Source: Cytophagaceae bacterium
GTDB lineage: Bacteria > Bacteroidota > Bacteroidia > Cytophagales > Cytophagaceae
Assembly: GCA_021151805.1 (NCBI GenBank)
Contig: JAGKWN010000005.1
Span: forward strand, 9,180 to 73,179
DNA length: 64,000 nucleotides
Direction: 5' to 3'
Shown here: positions 51,864 through 61,600 of the stretch, one piece after another
Numbering within the stretch: the first letter of the stretch is position 1
How the letters are laid out: each line of letters begins with the position of its first letter
The notes under the pieces: model-generated
Databases searched by the model: none
What the model saw: only the letters and a program-made list of their open reading frames with translations
Told to the model about the DNA's origin: nothing
Program-made: the position numbers and the translations under genes

Positions 51864-52970
51864 ATGAAAGAAAATCGACTAAGAGTCGTGCTTTTTTGTC
51901 TGCCGGTACTCTTCTTTTTAGTTACGTTTTTTTTGTATCAACCGCACAAGGTATATACCATACTTCCGGTGAAGGATACCGCTTCTTTCAATGTGTATAC
52001 GTATTCCGATTCGATTAAAAATGCAGCACATTATTCCAGCTCTTATCTGGTAGCTAAAGACCACGATTCTATAACATTCAGATATAAGTTGGACTCTGCC
52101 AATGCCGCTCCATTTGCCGGTATTACCATACTCTCAAAAACGCATGAATTCTTATTCATTGACCGGTATGATTTTTTTGAAATTGAAATTGAAGCCTTTA
52201 AAGGAAAACGTCCGCAGATACTGTTTGGACTTACTGCCGATGAAAAGATAAACGGTAAAGGTGCTATAGAAAAATACATGACCAAAGATCTGGATCTGGT
52301 ACAGGGGCAAAACAGATATAAAATTTCCCTGGATGAATTTGCTACCCCATCCTGGTGGTATGTCGACCAGGGAATTTCTGAAAAAGATATTGCAGGCATA
52401 GCCTTTACACGTCTGCATATGATCAATATCCAGAATTGTCAATTGATGCAGCGTAATACAGAAGACCGGATAACCATTAAACAGATCCGCTTTTTAAAAG
52501 ATACTCGTTGGTTTTATATCATATCAGTTTTACTGGCAGTTGGGTATTATCTTTTATATTATTTCTTTTTGGTCTTCCGTGCTCGTCCTGAAAAAACAAC
52601 CGAAAAGATAGAGATCAGATATACGCCGATTGAAATGGTCAATCAATCAGACCTGGATCTGGATAAATTAGTGGCCTATATTTCTTCTAACTATAGTAAT
52701 CCCGAATTGTCATTGAAAATGATTCAGCAAGGGACAGGTTTATCTGAAACCAAAGTGTCATACTTATTAAAGAGTGCTTACCAGTTAAGTTTCAAACAAT
52801 ATTTAAATCAACTAAGACTTACGGAAGCCAAGCGCTTATTGAAAGATGTAAACGTGCCTGTTTCAGATATTGCATACCGGGTTGGCTATGGGCATATTTC
52901 TCATTTTAACCGGGTATTTAAGGAGCACGAAGGGATGTCTCCAAACGATTTCAGAAAGAAGGATCATTAA
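51864..52970 (+). CDS. Membrane-anchored AraC-family regulator with an extracytoplasmic sensor domain
   Basis: The 368-residue protein has a membrane segment at about 8-25 (VVLFCLPVLFFLVTFFLY), a beta-rich extracytoplasmic domain (about 30-210) and a second membrane segment at about 217-237 (FYIISVLLAVGYYLLYYFFLV). An AraC DNA-binding domain is at the end (about 262-366: LSLKMIQQGTGLSETKVSYL, then VSDIAYRVGYGHISHFNRVF). The outer domain (FLFIDRYDFFEIEIEAF, IAGIAFTRLHMIN) resembles carbohydrate-binding folds of the CIA30/CBM11 type; that is inference. The next gene, 300 bp downstream, is a GH5 cellulase, so it may sense cellulose products and control that gene. Confidence 0.82.
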   Translation: MKENRLRVVLFCLPVLFFLVTFFLYQPHKVYTILPVKDTASFNVYTYSDSIKNAAHYSSSYLVAKDHDSITFRYKLDSANAAPFAGITILSKTHEFLFIDRYDFFEIEIEAFKGKRPQILFGLTADEKINGKGAIEKYMTKDLDLVQGQNRYKISLDEFATPSWWYVDQGISEKDIAGIAFTRLHMINIQNCQLMQRNTEDRITIKQIRFLKDTRWFYIISVLLAVGYYLLYYFFLVFRARPEKTTEKIEIRYTPIEMVNQSDLDLDKLVAYISSNYSNPELSLKMIQQGTGLSETKVSYLLKSAYQLSFKQYLNQLRLTEAKRLLKDVNVPVSDIAYRVGYGHISHFNRVFKEHEGMSPNDFRKKDH

Positions 52971-53046
52971 TTTTTGGATATAATTCTTTAGGCCTTATTG
53001 GATATTTAATTTGTTAATAAACAGGTTGTTATTTAATATGCAAAAC

Positions 53047-53077
53047 TTTGAAAGGAATTTACAAAGTTGTAATTTTT
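53047..53077 (+). promoter_or_regulatory. Candidate promoter of the GH5 gene
   Basis: TTTG (53047-53050), 19 bp, then TAATTTTT (53070-53077) matches TTTG / TAnnTTTG except the last base. The predicted leader is about 185 nt and ends in the dyad GGTTTG-N8-CAAACC (53241-53260), 9 bp before the ATG, which could affect translation or bind a regulator. Confidence 0.4.
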
Positions 53078-53269
53078 ATTGTGTTTTTTATTTTTAATGC
53101 ACTGATATACAGTACATAATATTTATGCAAAGAATCAATCGATTTTTGCCAAGTCAATCTATTTTATAGATATTCAGTACGTTGTGTAAATGCAAATTTT
53201 TATTTGAAATATACAAATTCAAACTTTTGATTCATTGCTAGGTTTGTTTCAAATCAAACCCAAAAACAT

Positions 53270-54277
53270 ATGAAAAAACTGTTTGTTACAATGAGCATAT
53301 TGATTGCTTGTAATCTGTATGTTTACCATCGGACATTTGCTCAGATGGATGTTGCTTCCCGTTATGGACACCTGTCTGTATCCGGAAGTTATATGGTTAG
53401 TCAGTATAAAGATACTGTGCAACTTAGGGGCATGTCTTTATTCTGGAGCCAGTGGATGCCGCAGTATTACAATGCCGAAACGATTGCCTGGCTTAAAAAC
53501 GATTGGAAGTGCACTGTTATACGCGCTGCTATGGGCGTAGATGAAGAAGGTGGCTACGCTTCTAATCCTGACATTGAACAGGCAAAAATCTGTACGGTAG
53601 TAGATGCTGCCATTGAATTGGGCATCTATGTAATTATTGATTATCACAGCCACCATGCCCATAAAAATCCTGAAATGGCGAAGAAATTCTTCGCAGCCAT
53701 GGCAAAAAAATACGGCAAATATCCAAATGTTTTATATGAGATCTACAACGAACCGCTTCAGGATGCGAGCTGGTCCAATCACATAAAACCCTATGCTGAA
53801 CAGGTCATTGATACTATTCGGGCGTATGATCCTGATAACATCATTATTGTAGGTACAAGACAATGGTCGCAGATGGTGACCGAAGCTGCAGCGGATCCGA
53901 TTAAAGGCAGCAATATCATGTACACGTTACATTTTTATGCCGTTTCGCATGGCCAGTATCTGCGTGACGAAGCTGAGAAGGCAATGAAAATGGGAATAGC
54001 TCTGTTTGTAACAGAATATGGTGATTGTGATTATTCGGGAAATGGAGAAATAGGCTATGCCCAAACCGAAGAGTGGTTTGCATTCATGGATAAATATAAA
54101 TTGAGCTGGTGTAATTGGTCCGTGTCAGATAAGAATGAAACGGCATCTATTTTAAAACCCAGGGCTGGATTAAGTAATTGGGAAGAACATCTGATAACCC
54201 CTTCCGGCCAGTATATACGGGCAGAGCTGATTAAAAAATACAACGCAGAACTGACAAAGAAAAAAAAGAAGGGGTAG
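53270..54277 (+). CDS. Secreted GH5 endoglucanase (cellulase)
   Basis: The 335-residue protein has a signal peptide (ending RTFAQ) and a single GH5 TIM-barrel domain. Family marks are QLRGMSLFWSQW at the start, VIRAAMGV, YVIIDYHSHHA, the acid/base Glu161 in YEIYNEPLQD, HFYAVSHGQY, and the nucleophile Glu249 in FVTEYGDCDY. It looks like subfamily 2 endoglucanases that cut beta-1,4-glucan. There is no carbohydrate-binding module and no T9SS sorting domain: it ends in a Lys-rich tail (LTKKKKKG), so it is probably periplasmic. The upstream AraC sensor suggests inducible expression. Confidence 0.9.
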   Translation: MKKLFVTMSILIACNLYVYHRTFAQMDVASRYGHLSVSGSYMVSQYKDTVQLRGMSLFWSQWMPQYYNAETIAWLKNDWKCTVIRAAMGVDEEGGYASNPDIEQAKICTVVDAAIELGIYVIIDYHSHHAHKNPEMAKKFFAAMAKKYGKYPNVLYEIYNEPLQDASWSNHIKPYAEQVIDTIRAYDPDNIIIVGTRQWSQMVTEAAADPIKGSNIMYTLHFYAVSHGQYLRDEAEKAMKMGIALFVTEYGDCDYSGNGEIGYAQTEEWFAFMDKYKLSWCNWSVSDKNETASILKPRAGLSNWEEHLITPSGQYIRAELIKKYNAELTKKKKKG

Positions 54278-54282
54278 TAATC

Positions 54283-54348
54283 AACAGTAGTCAGTGGTCA
54301 GTAGGAATTGTAATCATAGCAAGTTGCTTCTGACCACTGACTACTGTT
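54283..54348. repeat. 19-bp perfect inverted repeat after the GH5 gene
   Basis: AACAGTAGTCAGTGGTCAG (54283-54301) is complemented exactly at 54330-54348. The words ACTGATTACTG and CTGACAACTGACCACTG follow up to 54395. It may act as a transcription end and resembles the other word-like intergenic repeats. Confidence 0.8.
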
Positions 54349-54396
54349 TACTGATTACTGATTACTGTTTTTCTATTTTCTGACAACTGACCACTG

Positions 54397-54562
54397 TTGC
54401 TGCATATGCCCGGCGGTTCAGGCATTGAAATTCCTGAAGGAATTCAGGGTCTTAAATGTGGATGAAATCAAAAAACAAGGCAGTTATACTTTTAAAATGA
54501 AGGTTCTTGAAGGACAGGCATCTAAGGCAGTATTGGATAATGTTCTGCAGAAACCTTCTTAA
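54397..54562 (+). pseudogene. Possible C-terminal remnant of a gene
   Basis: A frame without a clear start codon runs to TAA at 54560. It encodes PAVQALKFLKEFRVLNVDEI and then SYTFKMKVLEGQASKAVL, a plausible soluble protein end. The upstream part merges into repeat sequence. It may be the tail of a gene lost by rearrangement, or chance. Confidence 0.3.
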
Positions 54563-54642
54563 AAATGCCTTTGCGTGATCTGGATTTATTATAAATACAC
54601 ACCATAATATCCTATAATAAATCAAAATTAACTTATTTCTAT

Positions 54643-54679
54643 TAAATTTGAAGTTGAACGGCTTTACTGTACCGTTCAA
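54643..54679 (+). promoter_or_regulatory. Candidate promoter and operator dyad of fabV
   Basis: A -7-like TAAATTTG (54643-54650) is followed directly by the perfect 8-bp dyad TTGAACGG-N10-CCGTTCAA (54654-54679). A repressor bound there would cover the transcription start. No TTTG lies at -33. Confidence 0.5.
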
Positions 54680-54749
54680 TTGGATTGAATTAGAGAATAA
54701 AAAATCAGTTCATACGTTTACAATTGATTCTAACTTTTAATACACGAAT

Positions 54750-55940
54750 ATGATTATTGAACCTAAAATGCGTGGCTTTATTTGTTTAACTTCTCATCCG
54801 AAAGGTTGTGAACAGAATGTGATAAACCAGATTGAGTATGTAAAATCAAAAGGAGCAATCAACGGACCTAAAAGAGTTTTGGTTATAGGAGCTTCCACAG
54901 GTTTTGGCTTGGCATCAAGAATTACGAGTGCATTTGGCTCGAACGCATCAACAATAGGGGTATTTTTTGAAAAACCTGCACAGGAAGGTAAACCAGCATC
55001 ACCAGGCTGGTACAACAGTGTGGCTTTCCAGGATCAGGCAAAAAAAGCAGGCTTGTATGCGAAAAGCATTAACGGTGATGCCTTTTCTACTGAAGTGAAA
55101 CAAAAAACCATTGATCTGATCAAAGCTGATTTAGGGCAGGTGGATCTGGTAATCTATAGTCTTGCATCACCGGTGCGTACCAATCCGGTTACAGGTGTTA
55201 CACACCGTTCAACGTTAAAGCCGATCGGTGCTACATTCAGCAACAGCACGGTAGATTTCCATACAGGAAAAGTATCAACGGTTTCCATTGAACCGGCAAA
55301 TGAGGAAGATATTGCAAACACAGTTGCAGTAATGGGCGGTGAGGACTGGAGCATGTGGATCGATGATATGCTGAAGGCCGGTGTGTTGGCAGAAGGTGCA
55401 ACTACAGTGGCGTATTCATACATTGGTCCTGCATTGACTGAGGCTGTTTACAGAAAAGGAACAATCGGAAGAGCAAAAGATGATTTGGAAAAAACGGCAT
55501 TTACAATTACAGATAAACTGAAATCGGTAAAAGGGAAGGCATATGTTTCTGTAAACAAAGCATTGGTTACACAAGCAAGTTCTGCTATACCGGTTATTCC
55601 GTTGTATATTTCTTTACTGTATAAAGTAATGAAAGCGAAAGGCATTCATGAAGGTTGCATTGAGCAGATTCAGCGTTTGTATGCACAGCGTTTATATGCA
55701 GGCAAAGAAGTTCCTACAGACGAAAAAGGAAGAATCCGTATTGATGACTGGGAAATGAGAGACGATGTACAAGCTGAAGTAGCAAAGCTATGGGGTGAAA
55801 CTACTACAGAAAATGTTTTTGAGATCAGTGACCTGAACGGATATAAAACGGATTTCTTAAATCTTTTCGGATTCTCAGTAGGCAAAGTAGATTACCTTGC
55901 TGATGTAAATGAAAATATCACTATTGAAGGTTTGGTTTAA
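54750..55940 (+). CDS. fabV: FabV-type trans-2-enoyl-ACP/CoA reductase
   Basis: The 396-residue protein matches FabV: N-terminal MIIEPKMRGFICLTSHPKGC, cofactor loop VIGASTGFGLASRI, and the active-site Tyr-(8)-Lys in YRKGTIGRAK, which is longer than the spacing in FabI. The C-terminal block GRIRIDDWEMRDDVQ is also typical. It performs the last, NADH-dependent step of fatty acid elongation and is generally insensitive to triclosan. It may be the main enoyl reductase here, since no fabI is in view. Confidence 0.93.
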   Translation: MIIEPKMRGFICLTSHPKGCEQNVINQIEYVKSKGAINGPKRVLVIGASTGFGLASRITSAFGSNASTIGVFFEKPAQEGKPASPGWYNSVAFQDQAKKAGLYAKSINGDAFSTEVKQKTIDLIKADLGQVDLVIYSLASPVRTNPVTGVTHRSTLKPIGATFSNSTVDFHTGKVSTVSIEPANEEDIANTVAVMGGEDWSMWIDDMLKAGVLAEGATTVAYSYIGPALTEAVYRKGTIGRAKDDLEKTAFTITDKLKSVKGKAYVSVNKALVTQASSAIPVIPLYISLLYKVMKAKGIHEGCIEQIQRLYAQRLYAGKEVPTDEKGRIRIDDWEMRDDVQAEVAKLWGETTTENVFEISDLNGYKTDFLNLFGFSVGKVDYLADVNENITIEGLV

Positions 55941-55960
55941 TATACATCCGATATCAAAAG

Positions 55961-55989
55961 AAAAGACTGTAGCAATGCAGTCTTTTTTT
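55961..55989 (+). terminator. Terminator of fabV
   Basis: AAAAGACTG pairs with CAGTCTTTT (55978-55986) over an 8-nt loop, followed by T-rich sequence. Confidence 0.85.
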
Positions 55990-56009
55990 ATAAAGAAGAA
56001 AAAGGTTAA

Positions 56010-57056
56010 ATGAAAAATAAGACTGATCGTTTCAAATATATTGTTGTTTGTGTTGGTATCGCATTTGTGATGCTTTCCTATTATGTATATCAGATTTTCT
56101 TTACACCCAATTTTGGAAATAAAGAAGGAGATAAGGCATTTACACTGTATATAAACAAAGGTGCTACATTTCAACAGGTATTAGATACTCTTGATAAATA
56201 CAAGGCATATGATGATAAAACATCGTTTGCATTTATCGCTAAAATGTTGAGCTATCAGGAAAATGTAAAAGCTGGCAGATACATCATTCAACCTGGTTCA
56301 ACAAATTTACAGGTAGTGAAAAAACTGCGCAGCGGTGCCCAAGATCCTATCAAAATAACATTCAACAGCATTCGATTAAAATCGGAATTTGCTGAACGGA
56401 TAGGTTCAAAATTTGCCTTCGGAAAAGACACATTAGCAGCATTGATCAATAGCGATGCTGTTTGTAAAAAATACGGATTTGACACGAGTACGATCCTGAC
56501 GATGTTTATTCCCAATACCTATGAGTTCTATTGGACGCTTTCCGGAGATGCCTTTTTAGAGCGTATGCAGCAGGAGTATACAACCTTCTGGACACAGCAA
56601 CGCAAAGACCTAGCTGCTAAGGCTGGTTTAACACCCATTCAGGTTTCTATACTTGCATCCATTGTAGAAGCAGAAACGAATATGAGTACGGAGAAGCCCA
56701 CAGTTGCTGGTGTGTACATAAACCGATTGAACCTGGGGATGCCTTTGCAGGCAGATCCTACAGTGAAGTTTGCAATAGGCGATTTTGCTATTAAACGTAT
56801 CAATCATGATTTAATTGAACAGGCTGGAAATTCTCCTTACAACACCTATAAAGTTTCAGGTCTGCCTCCTGGTCCGATCAATATGCCATCAATTACTACA
56901 TTAGATAAAGTACTGAATTACGAATCGCATGATTATCTATTCTTTGTGGCTGATCCTGCGAGACCTGGTTACCATATTTTCAATGTGGATTACCGTTCGC
57001 ATGTGAACAAAGCAAATCAGTACCGCAAAAGTTTGAATAAACGCAATATTCATTAA
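56010..57056 (+). CDS. mltG: Endolytic murein transglycosylase MltG
   Basis: The 348-residue protein has one N-terminal membrane segment (YIVVCVGIAFVMLSYYVYQIFF), a LysM-like part and the YceG/MltG catalytic domain. Visible motifs are TMFIPNTYEFYWTL-like sequence, the catalytic Glu in ILASIVEAETNMSTEKPTVA, VYINRLNLGMPLQADPTVKF, and YNTYKVSGLPPGPINMPS. It cuts nascent glycan strands in the periplasm and helps set their length. The thioesterase gene begins 5 bp downstream. Confidence 0.93.
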   Translation: MKNKTDRFKYIVVCVGIAFVMLSYYVYQIFFTPNFGNKEGDKAFTLYINKGATFQQVLDTLDKYKAYDDKTSFAFIAKMLSYQENVKAGRYIIQPGSTNLQVVKKLRSGAQDPIKITFNSIRLKSEFAERIGSKFAFGKDTLAALINSDAVCKKYGFDTSTILTMFIPNTYEFYWTLSGDAFLERMQQEYTTFWTQQRKDLAAKAGLTPIQVSILASIVEAETNMSTEKPTVAGVYINRLNLGMPLQADPTVKFAIGDFAIKRINHDLIEQAGNSPYNTYKVSGLPPGPINMPSITTLDKVLNYESHDYLFFVADPARPGYHIFNVDYRSHVNKANQYRKSLNKRNIH

Positions 57057-57061
57057 TTGTT

Positions 57062-57466
57062 ATGATAGAACATACGGTTCAGGTACGGGTACGATATTCC
57101 GAAACAGACCAGATGGCTTATGTCTATTATGGTAATTATGCCAGTTATTTTGAAGTTGCCCGTGTAGAAGCTTTTCGTCATATAGGTTTTTCCTATAAAG
57201 AAATGGAAGCGGCAGGGATAATGATGCCCGTGCTTGAAATGAAAACCAAGTATATTAAACCCGCTAAATACGATGATCTGCTTTCAATAAAAGTATTCAT
57301 TAAGAATAAGCCCGGTATCAGGATTACATTTGAATACGAAGTGTATAATGAAGCTCATACATTGCTAACAGTAGCTGAAACAACATTGGTATTTGTAAGC
57401 TCGTCAACGGGTAGGCCAATGCTGCCACCGGCAACGTTCATGTCTTATTTTGAAAAGTATTATTGA
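57062..57466 (+). CDS. YbgC-like acyl-CoA thioesterase (hotdog fold)
   Basis: The 134-residue 4HBT-family protein starts VRVRYSETDQMAYVYYGNYASYFEVAR. The catalytic Asp lies in ETDQMAYVYYGNY, where YbgC usually has VYHxNY. It probably hydrolyses short or aromatic acyl-CoA thioesters in the cytoplasm. It is 5 bp after mltG and directly abuts the YihY-family gene (stop at 57466, next start at 57467), so the three form one operon. Confidence 0.85.
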   Translation: MIEHTVQVRVRYSETDQMAYVYYGNYASYFEVARVEAFRHIGFSYKEMEAAGIMMPVLEMKTKYIKPAKYDDLLSIKVFIKNKPGIRITFEYEVYNEAHTLLTVAETTLVFVSSSTGRPMLPPATFMSYFEKYY

Positions 57467-58390
57467 ATGATAAAAAGAATCAAACGTAAGGTTACTAGTC
57501 ATCCTACGGTACATAAAGCATATAGACATATGTCTTTAATTAAGATCGGAGAGAGAAGAATCTCGTTGATCTTATTTCTGAAGGTTCTTTTTAAAAAACT
57601 GAATGATGATGATATCAATGTGCGGGCAAAGAGCATTACTTATGATTTCTTTCTTTCTATTTTTCCAGGGATCATTTTCTTGTTTACATTGATTCCATAT
57701 ATACCTGTACCGGATCTGGATAAAAATATTATGACAGCAATTTCTGATTTTTTGCCAGGCAACATTTATTCTTCTGTTGAAACAACCTTAACGGATATTA
57801 TCAATATTCCCAGGGGAGGGCTATTATCCTTTGGTTTCTTTTTTGCTTTTTATGCTGCGAATAATGGAATTATATCTGTTATCAACGCCTTTAATCATTG
57901 CTATAAAACTACCGACGAAAGAAGTTTTATAGCCAAGCTTGGTGTTAGTATAAGCATACTGTTTTTACTTTTTTTAGTGGTGGTTGGAGGTATAGCCATT
58001 TCATTATTCCTGAAATTCTTTTATAATAATCTGGAACGCGGTTTTGAAGTCTCCTATTTTCAACTTTATTTTTTAATATTTTTGCGGTTATTTGTTATGT
58101 TTTTCCTGATTATCATGAGTATTTCGGTGTTGTATTTTATAGCACCTTCCATGCATAAACGATGGAAATTTTTCTCCGTAGGTTCTGTTACAGCTTCCAT
58201 ATTGTGTTTTCTCTTTACACTGGGCTTCGGATTTTATATTGAGCATTTTAACTCATACAACAAAGTTTACGGCTCTATAGGAGCATTGATCGGTTTTTTG
58301 TTGTTGATTTTTGTTAATGTACTGATGATGCTGGTAGGATTCCAGATTAATGCATCATTGGAAATTGCTCATAAAAGACAAACCGAATAA
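57467..58390 (+). CDS. YihY/BrkB-family inner-membrane protein
   Basis: The 307-residue protein has six hydrophobic segments in the YihY/UPF0761 pattern: LSIFPGIIFLFTLIPYIPV after ITYDFF, then GLLSFGFFFAFYAANNGIIS, with the family motif region VINAFNHCYKT (short soluble loop). The N-terminal 50 residues are basic and cytoplasmic. The function is unsettled; the old RNase BN label was wrong. The start directly abuts the thioesterase stop. Confidence 0.87.
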   Translation: MIKRIKRKVTSHPTVHKAYRHMSLIKIGERRISLILFLKVLFKKLNDDDINVRAKSITYDFFLSIFPGIIFLFTLIPYIPVPDLDKNIMTAISDFLPGNIYSSVETTLTDIINIPRGGLLSFGFFFAFYAANNGIISVINAFNHCYKTTDERSFIAKLGVSISILFLLFLVVVGGIAISLFLKFFYNNLERGFEVSYFQLYFLIFLRLFVMFFLIIMSISVLYFIAPSMHKRWKFFSVGSVTASILCFLFTLGFGFYIEHFNSYNKVYGSIGALIGFLLLIFVNVLMMLVGFQINASLEIAHKRQTE

Positions 58391-58644
58391 ATCAGGATTG
58401 TTGGAGTTTTTGGCGTGCGTTAACTGCTCTTCGCAGGAGAAATCATGCATGAATAAGCTGCTGTTCAAATAGATGAATTTATACTAACAGTTGTACAAAA
58501 ACATGAAAATTCCAATAAATGTTTAACATTCTGGATAAAAAGTATAATTTTTTTTCGAATTGGGTTACTTTTTCACTATTTTAGCAGACTAGTAATTATA
58601 TATATACTTCAACTTATTACTAAATAAATACAAACTCAAACTAT
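58391..58644. other. Upstream region of the GH8 gene
   Basis: This is a 254-bp AT-rich region with no coding frame. Promoter-like words are present (TATTTTAG near 58577) but none matches the consensus with good spacing. Confidence 0.35.
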
Positions 58645-61600
58645 ATGATTAAGAAGTTTAATCTGAAGCTTATTGTGTTTTTAATGGCCTGTCTGTATTC
58701 TACGGTACTTACAGCCCAGATAAACTCAACAACAGCAGTAGTGCCATTTGGTGCAAACCCAAATTATGGTACGAATGGTATTATGCCGGATGCGGCAACA
58801 CTTCCTTCTGGCGGAACCTATGGTAAGTCTCAGGATGCTGCAGATGCATACAATGAGTGGAAATCAAACTATACGGAGTCATGCGGAAGCGGTATGTACC
58901 GTGTAAAATTCGACGAACCGAATCGTACGGTATCAGAAGGTATAGGTTATGGTATGCAGTTAGCTGCTTATGCTGCAGATAAAACGCTTTTTGATGGTTT
59001 GTATAAATACTGGAAAAATTTCAGTTCTCCGAACTCTGGCGGTAAAGCCGGTAAGTTGATGAACTGGAGAATTGAAGGTTGTGGTCCGACAGTAAGTGGA
59101 ACCGGTAGTGCTGCCGATGCCGATGTAGATGCAGCATGGGCATTATTAATTGCCGAAAACCAGTGGCCAACAGCAACTTCTCCATATGATTATGGTACAG
59201 AAGCAAATAACATGTTATCTGCAATCAGAGAATTGGAAATCAATTCATCTGGCCAATTAATCAACGGTGATGGTTGGGGCTTTGGCGACAATTGCCGCAA
59301 CCCAGGCTATCAGTCACCAGCATACTATAAATTTTTTGCTACTGCTAACCCAACATATGCATCTGCATGGAATAGTGCCGTAAATGGTGCATATACATTG
59401 GTTAATGCCAATGCTGATCCAACAACCGGTTTGATTTCTGACTGGAGTAACCCAAGTGGTGTAAGAAATACCTGTAACCCGGGTGGTCTTGGTTATGCTG
59501 CAACAGATGGTTATGGATATGATGCCTGCCGTAACCCATGGAGAATGGCGCAGGATGTAATCTGGAGCAATGATGCGCAGGCGAAAGCACTTTGTACTAA
59601 GCTTGCTTCCTATATCAATACAAAAGGCGCTGGTGGAGTAGGCGGTCCGTTGTATCAAACCGGCGGTAACTATTCAGGGTTTTCACATAATGCTACTTTC
59701 GTAGCTACTTTTGCGACTGCAGTGATGGGGTCAACCAACCAGACCTTGATGAACGCAATGTATAAAGAAACAAAAAATACCAAAGATGTAATCAAAAACT
59801 CTACACTTTCAGGTTATTTTGGTAATACGCTTCGTTGTGTTGCTTTATTCATGATGACTGGTAACTACTGGAAACCAGGAACTACTTCCATTCAGGAAAT
59901 CAATGTCCGTCAGGCAACAAACAACGTGTTAACAGGAACAACTTACGATTTCCAAAATCAGCAAATTGCTCCTCCAGGAACAGGTAAGCCAATTACGTTC
60001 ACTATTGAAAACTTAGGGTTTACTTCGTTGAATCTTACCGGTACCACAAAAGTAGCAGTTTCAGGTACAGATGCTGCAAGTTTTACAGTAACAACACAAC
60101 CAGCTGCATCTACTCTTGCTTTGGGTGCTACAACAACATTTGTGGTAACATTCAATCCTACAACCGTAGGTACAAAGAATGCTGTTTTAACAATTGCAAG
60201 TAATGACCCGGATGAAAATCCATATACGATTAATGTTACAGGTATTGGTACATTAAATGCAACTGCTCCTAAAATGACCGTTTATGATACAGTTAATGTA
60301 TTGGCAAGCGGTTCAGCATTCCCGATGGGCTCATTTACTACAAGTTCAGTTGGTTATAAAATTTTAAAAATTACCAATACAGGAGATGCGCCTCTGACAA
60401 TCAGTGCAGCAACTTTCTCAGGTACAACTCCTCCGTTTACTTTATTAGGAACTGCACCAATTTTGCCAAAAACAATTGCTATCGGTGCTACAGGATATTT
60501 AACAGTAGGGTACAATGCGCCTGCTACAGCTACGAATAGCTCAAGCACAATGACCCTGACTACAACGGACCCGAATGCTCCATCTTATACATTGAGCTTG
60601 ACAGCTAGTTCTGTAGCATGTTCAGCATCACCTACAAACAATATCCTGAATGACTACGATGGTAATATAAATGTAAAACTGGCATTCACACCTAAGGGAG
60701 CTTTTTCACCAATTGCAGCAAACCCAAGCGTTGGCGGATTGAATTTGAGCCCGACAGTTGCAAGTTATGTACGTCCAAGTACAGGAACGCCTACATCCAC
60801 ACCTCCTTGGGACGGTAACTATGATATCATCCGTTATTACAATTGCGGAACGGTTGCAGGTACCACACACGCTTCATCTACATATGTGTCGTTTAACATG
60901 ACTGCAGCAAATCCTACTGTACAGATATTATTCTATTCTCCTGCTGTAGGTGTACCGATCACGCTTTCTCCGCAGAAACCGGATATGTCCACGACAAATG
61001 CTTGGTTGCCTATCAATTCTGATTATTCAAGCAATATTAATGTTACTACAACAAAAGCGAATCAGTGGGAACTTCTGACATTTGACCTGAGTAAGATCAT
61101 TTCACCGACAAACCTTACTGCAAATATCAAATGTTTTGATATACAGATTGACCCAACGAGAGCTTACTCAAGCTTACCAGCAAATTCAGCAGTAGCTGCA
61201 CGTACATTCTACATCGATCAGATCAAATATGGTGTAAACCCATGCGTAAGTGACTTATCAGGCATCCTTCAGGATTTTGATGCACATACGAATACCACTT
61301 TGGATTATGCTGTAGCAGCTTTATCAGCTCCGGTAACAAATTCAGTATCTGGTGGCATTAATACATCTGCAAATATCGGTCAATTCACAAAAACAATAAA
61401 TACTGCTGCTTTTGATGATGGTTTCAGATATGACGGTTGCGGTAATAAGATAGATTTCTCTACGAAGAAATATCTGAGTATGTTGGTATACTCTCCAATA
61501 GCCAATTTGCCAATTCAGGTATCTGCAAAAATACCAGATGGGGCAGATACAGATACCTATCCGGATGATGCGGCTGCCAGCACTCAGAATACTGTTTTTG

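Noticed and set aside
53270..54277. GH5 protein as T9SS cargo
   Set aside because: It lacks a C-terminal sorting domain; the chain ends shortly after the barrel in a Lys-rich tail.
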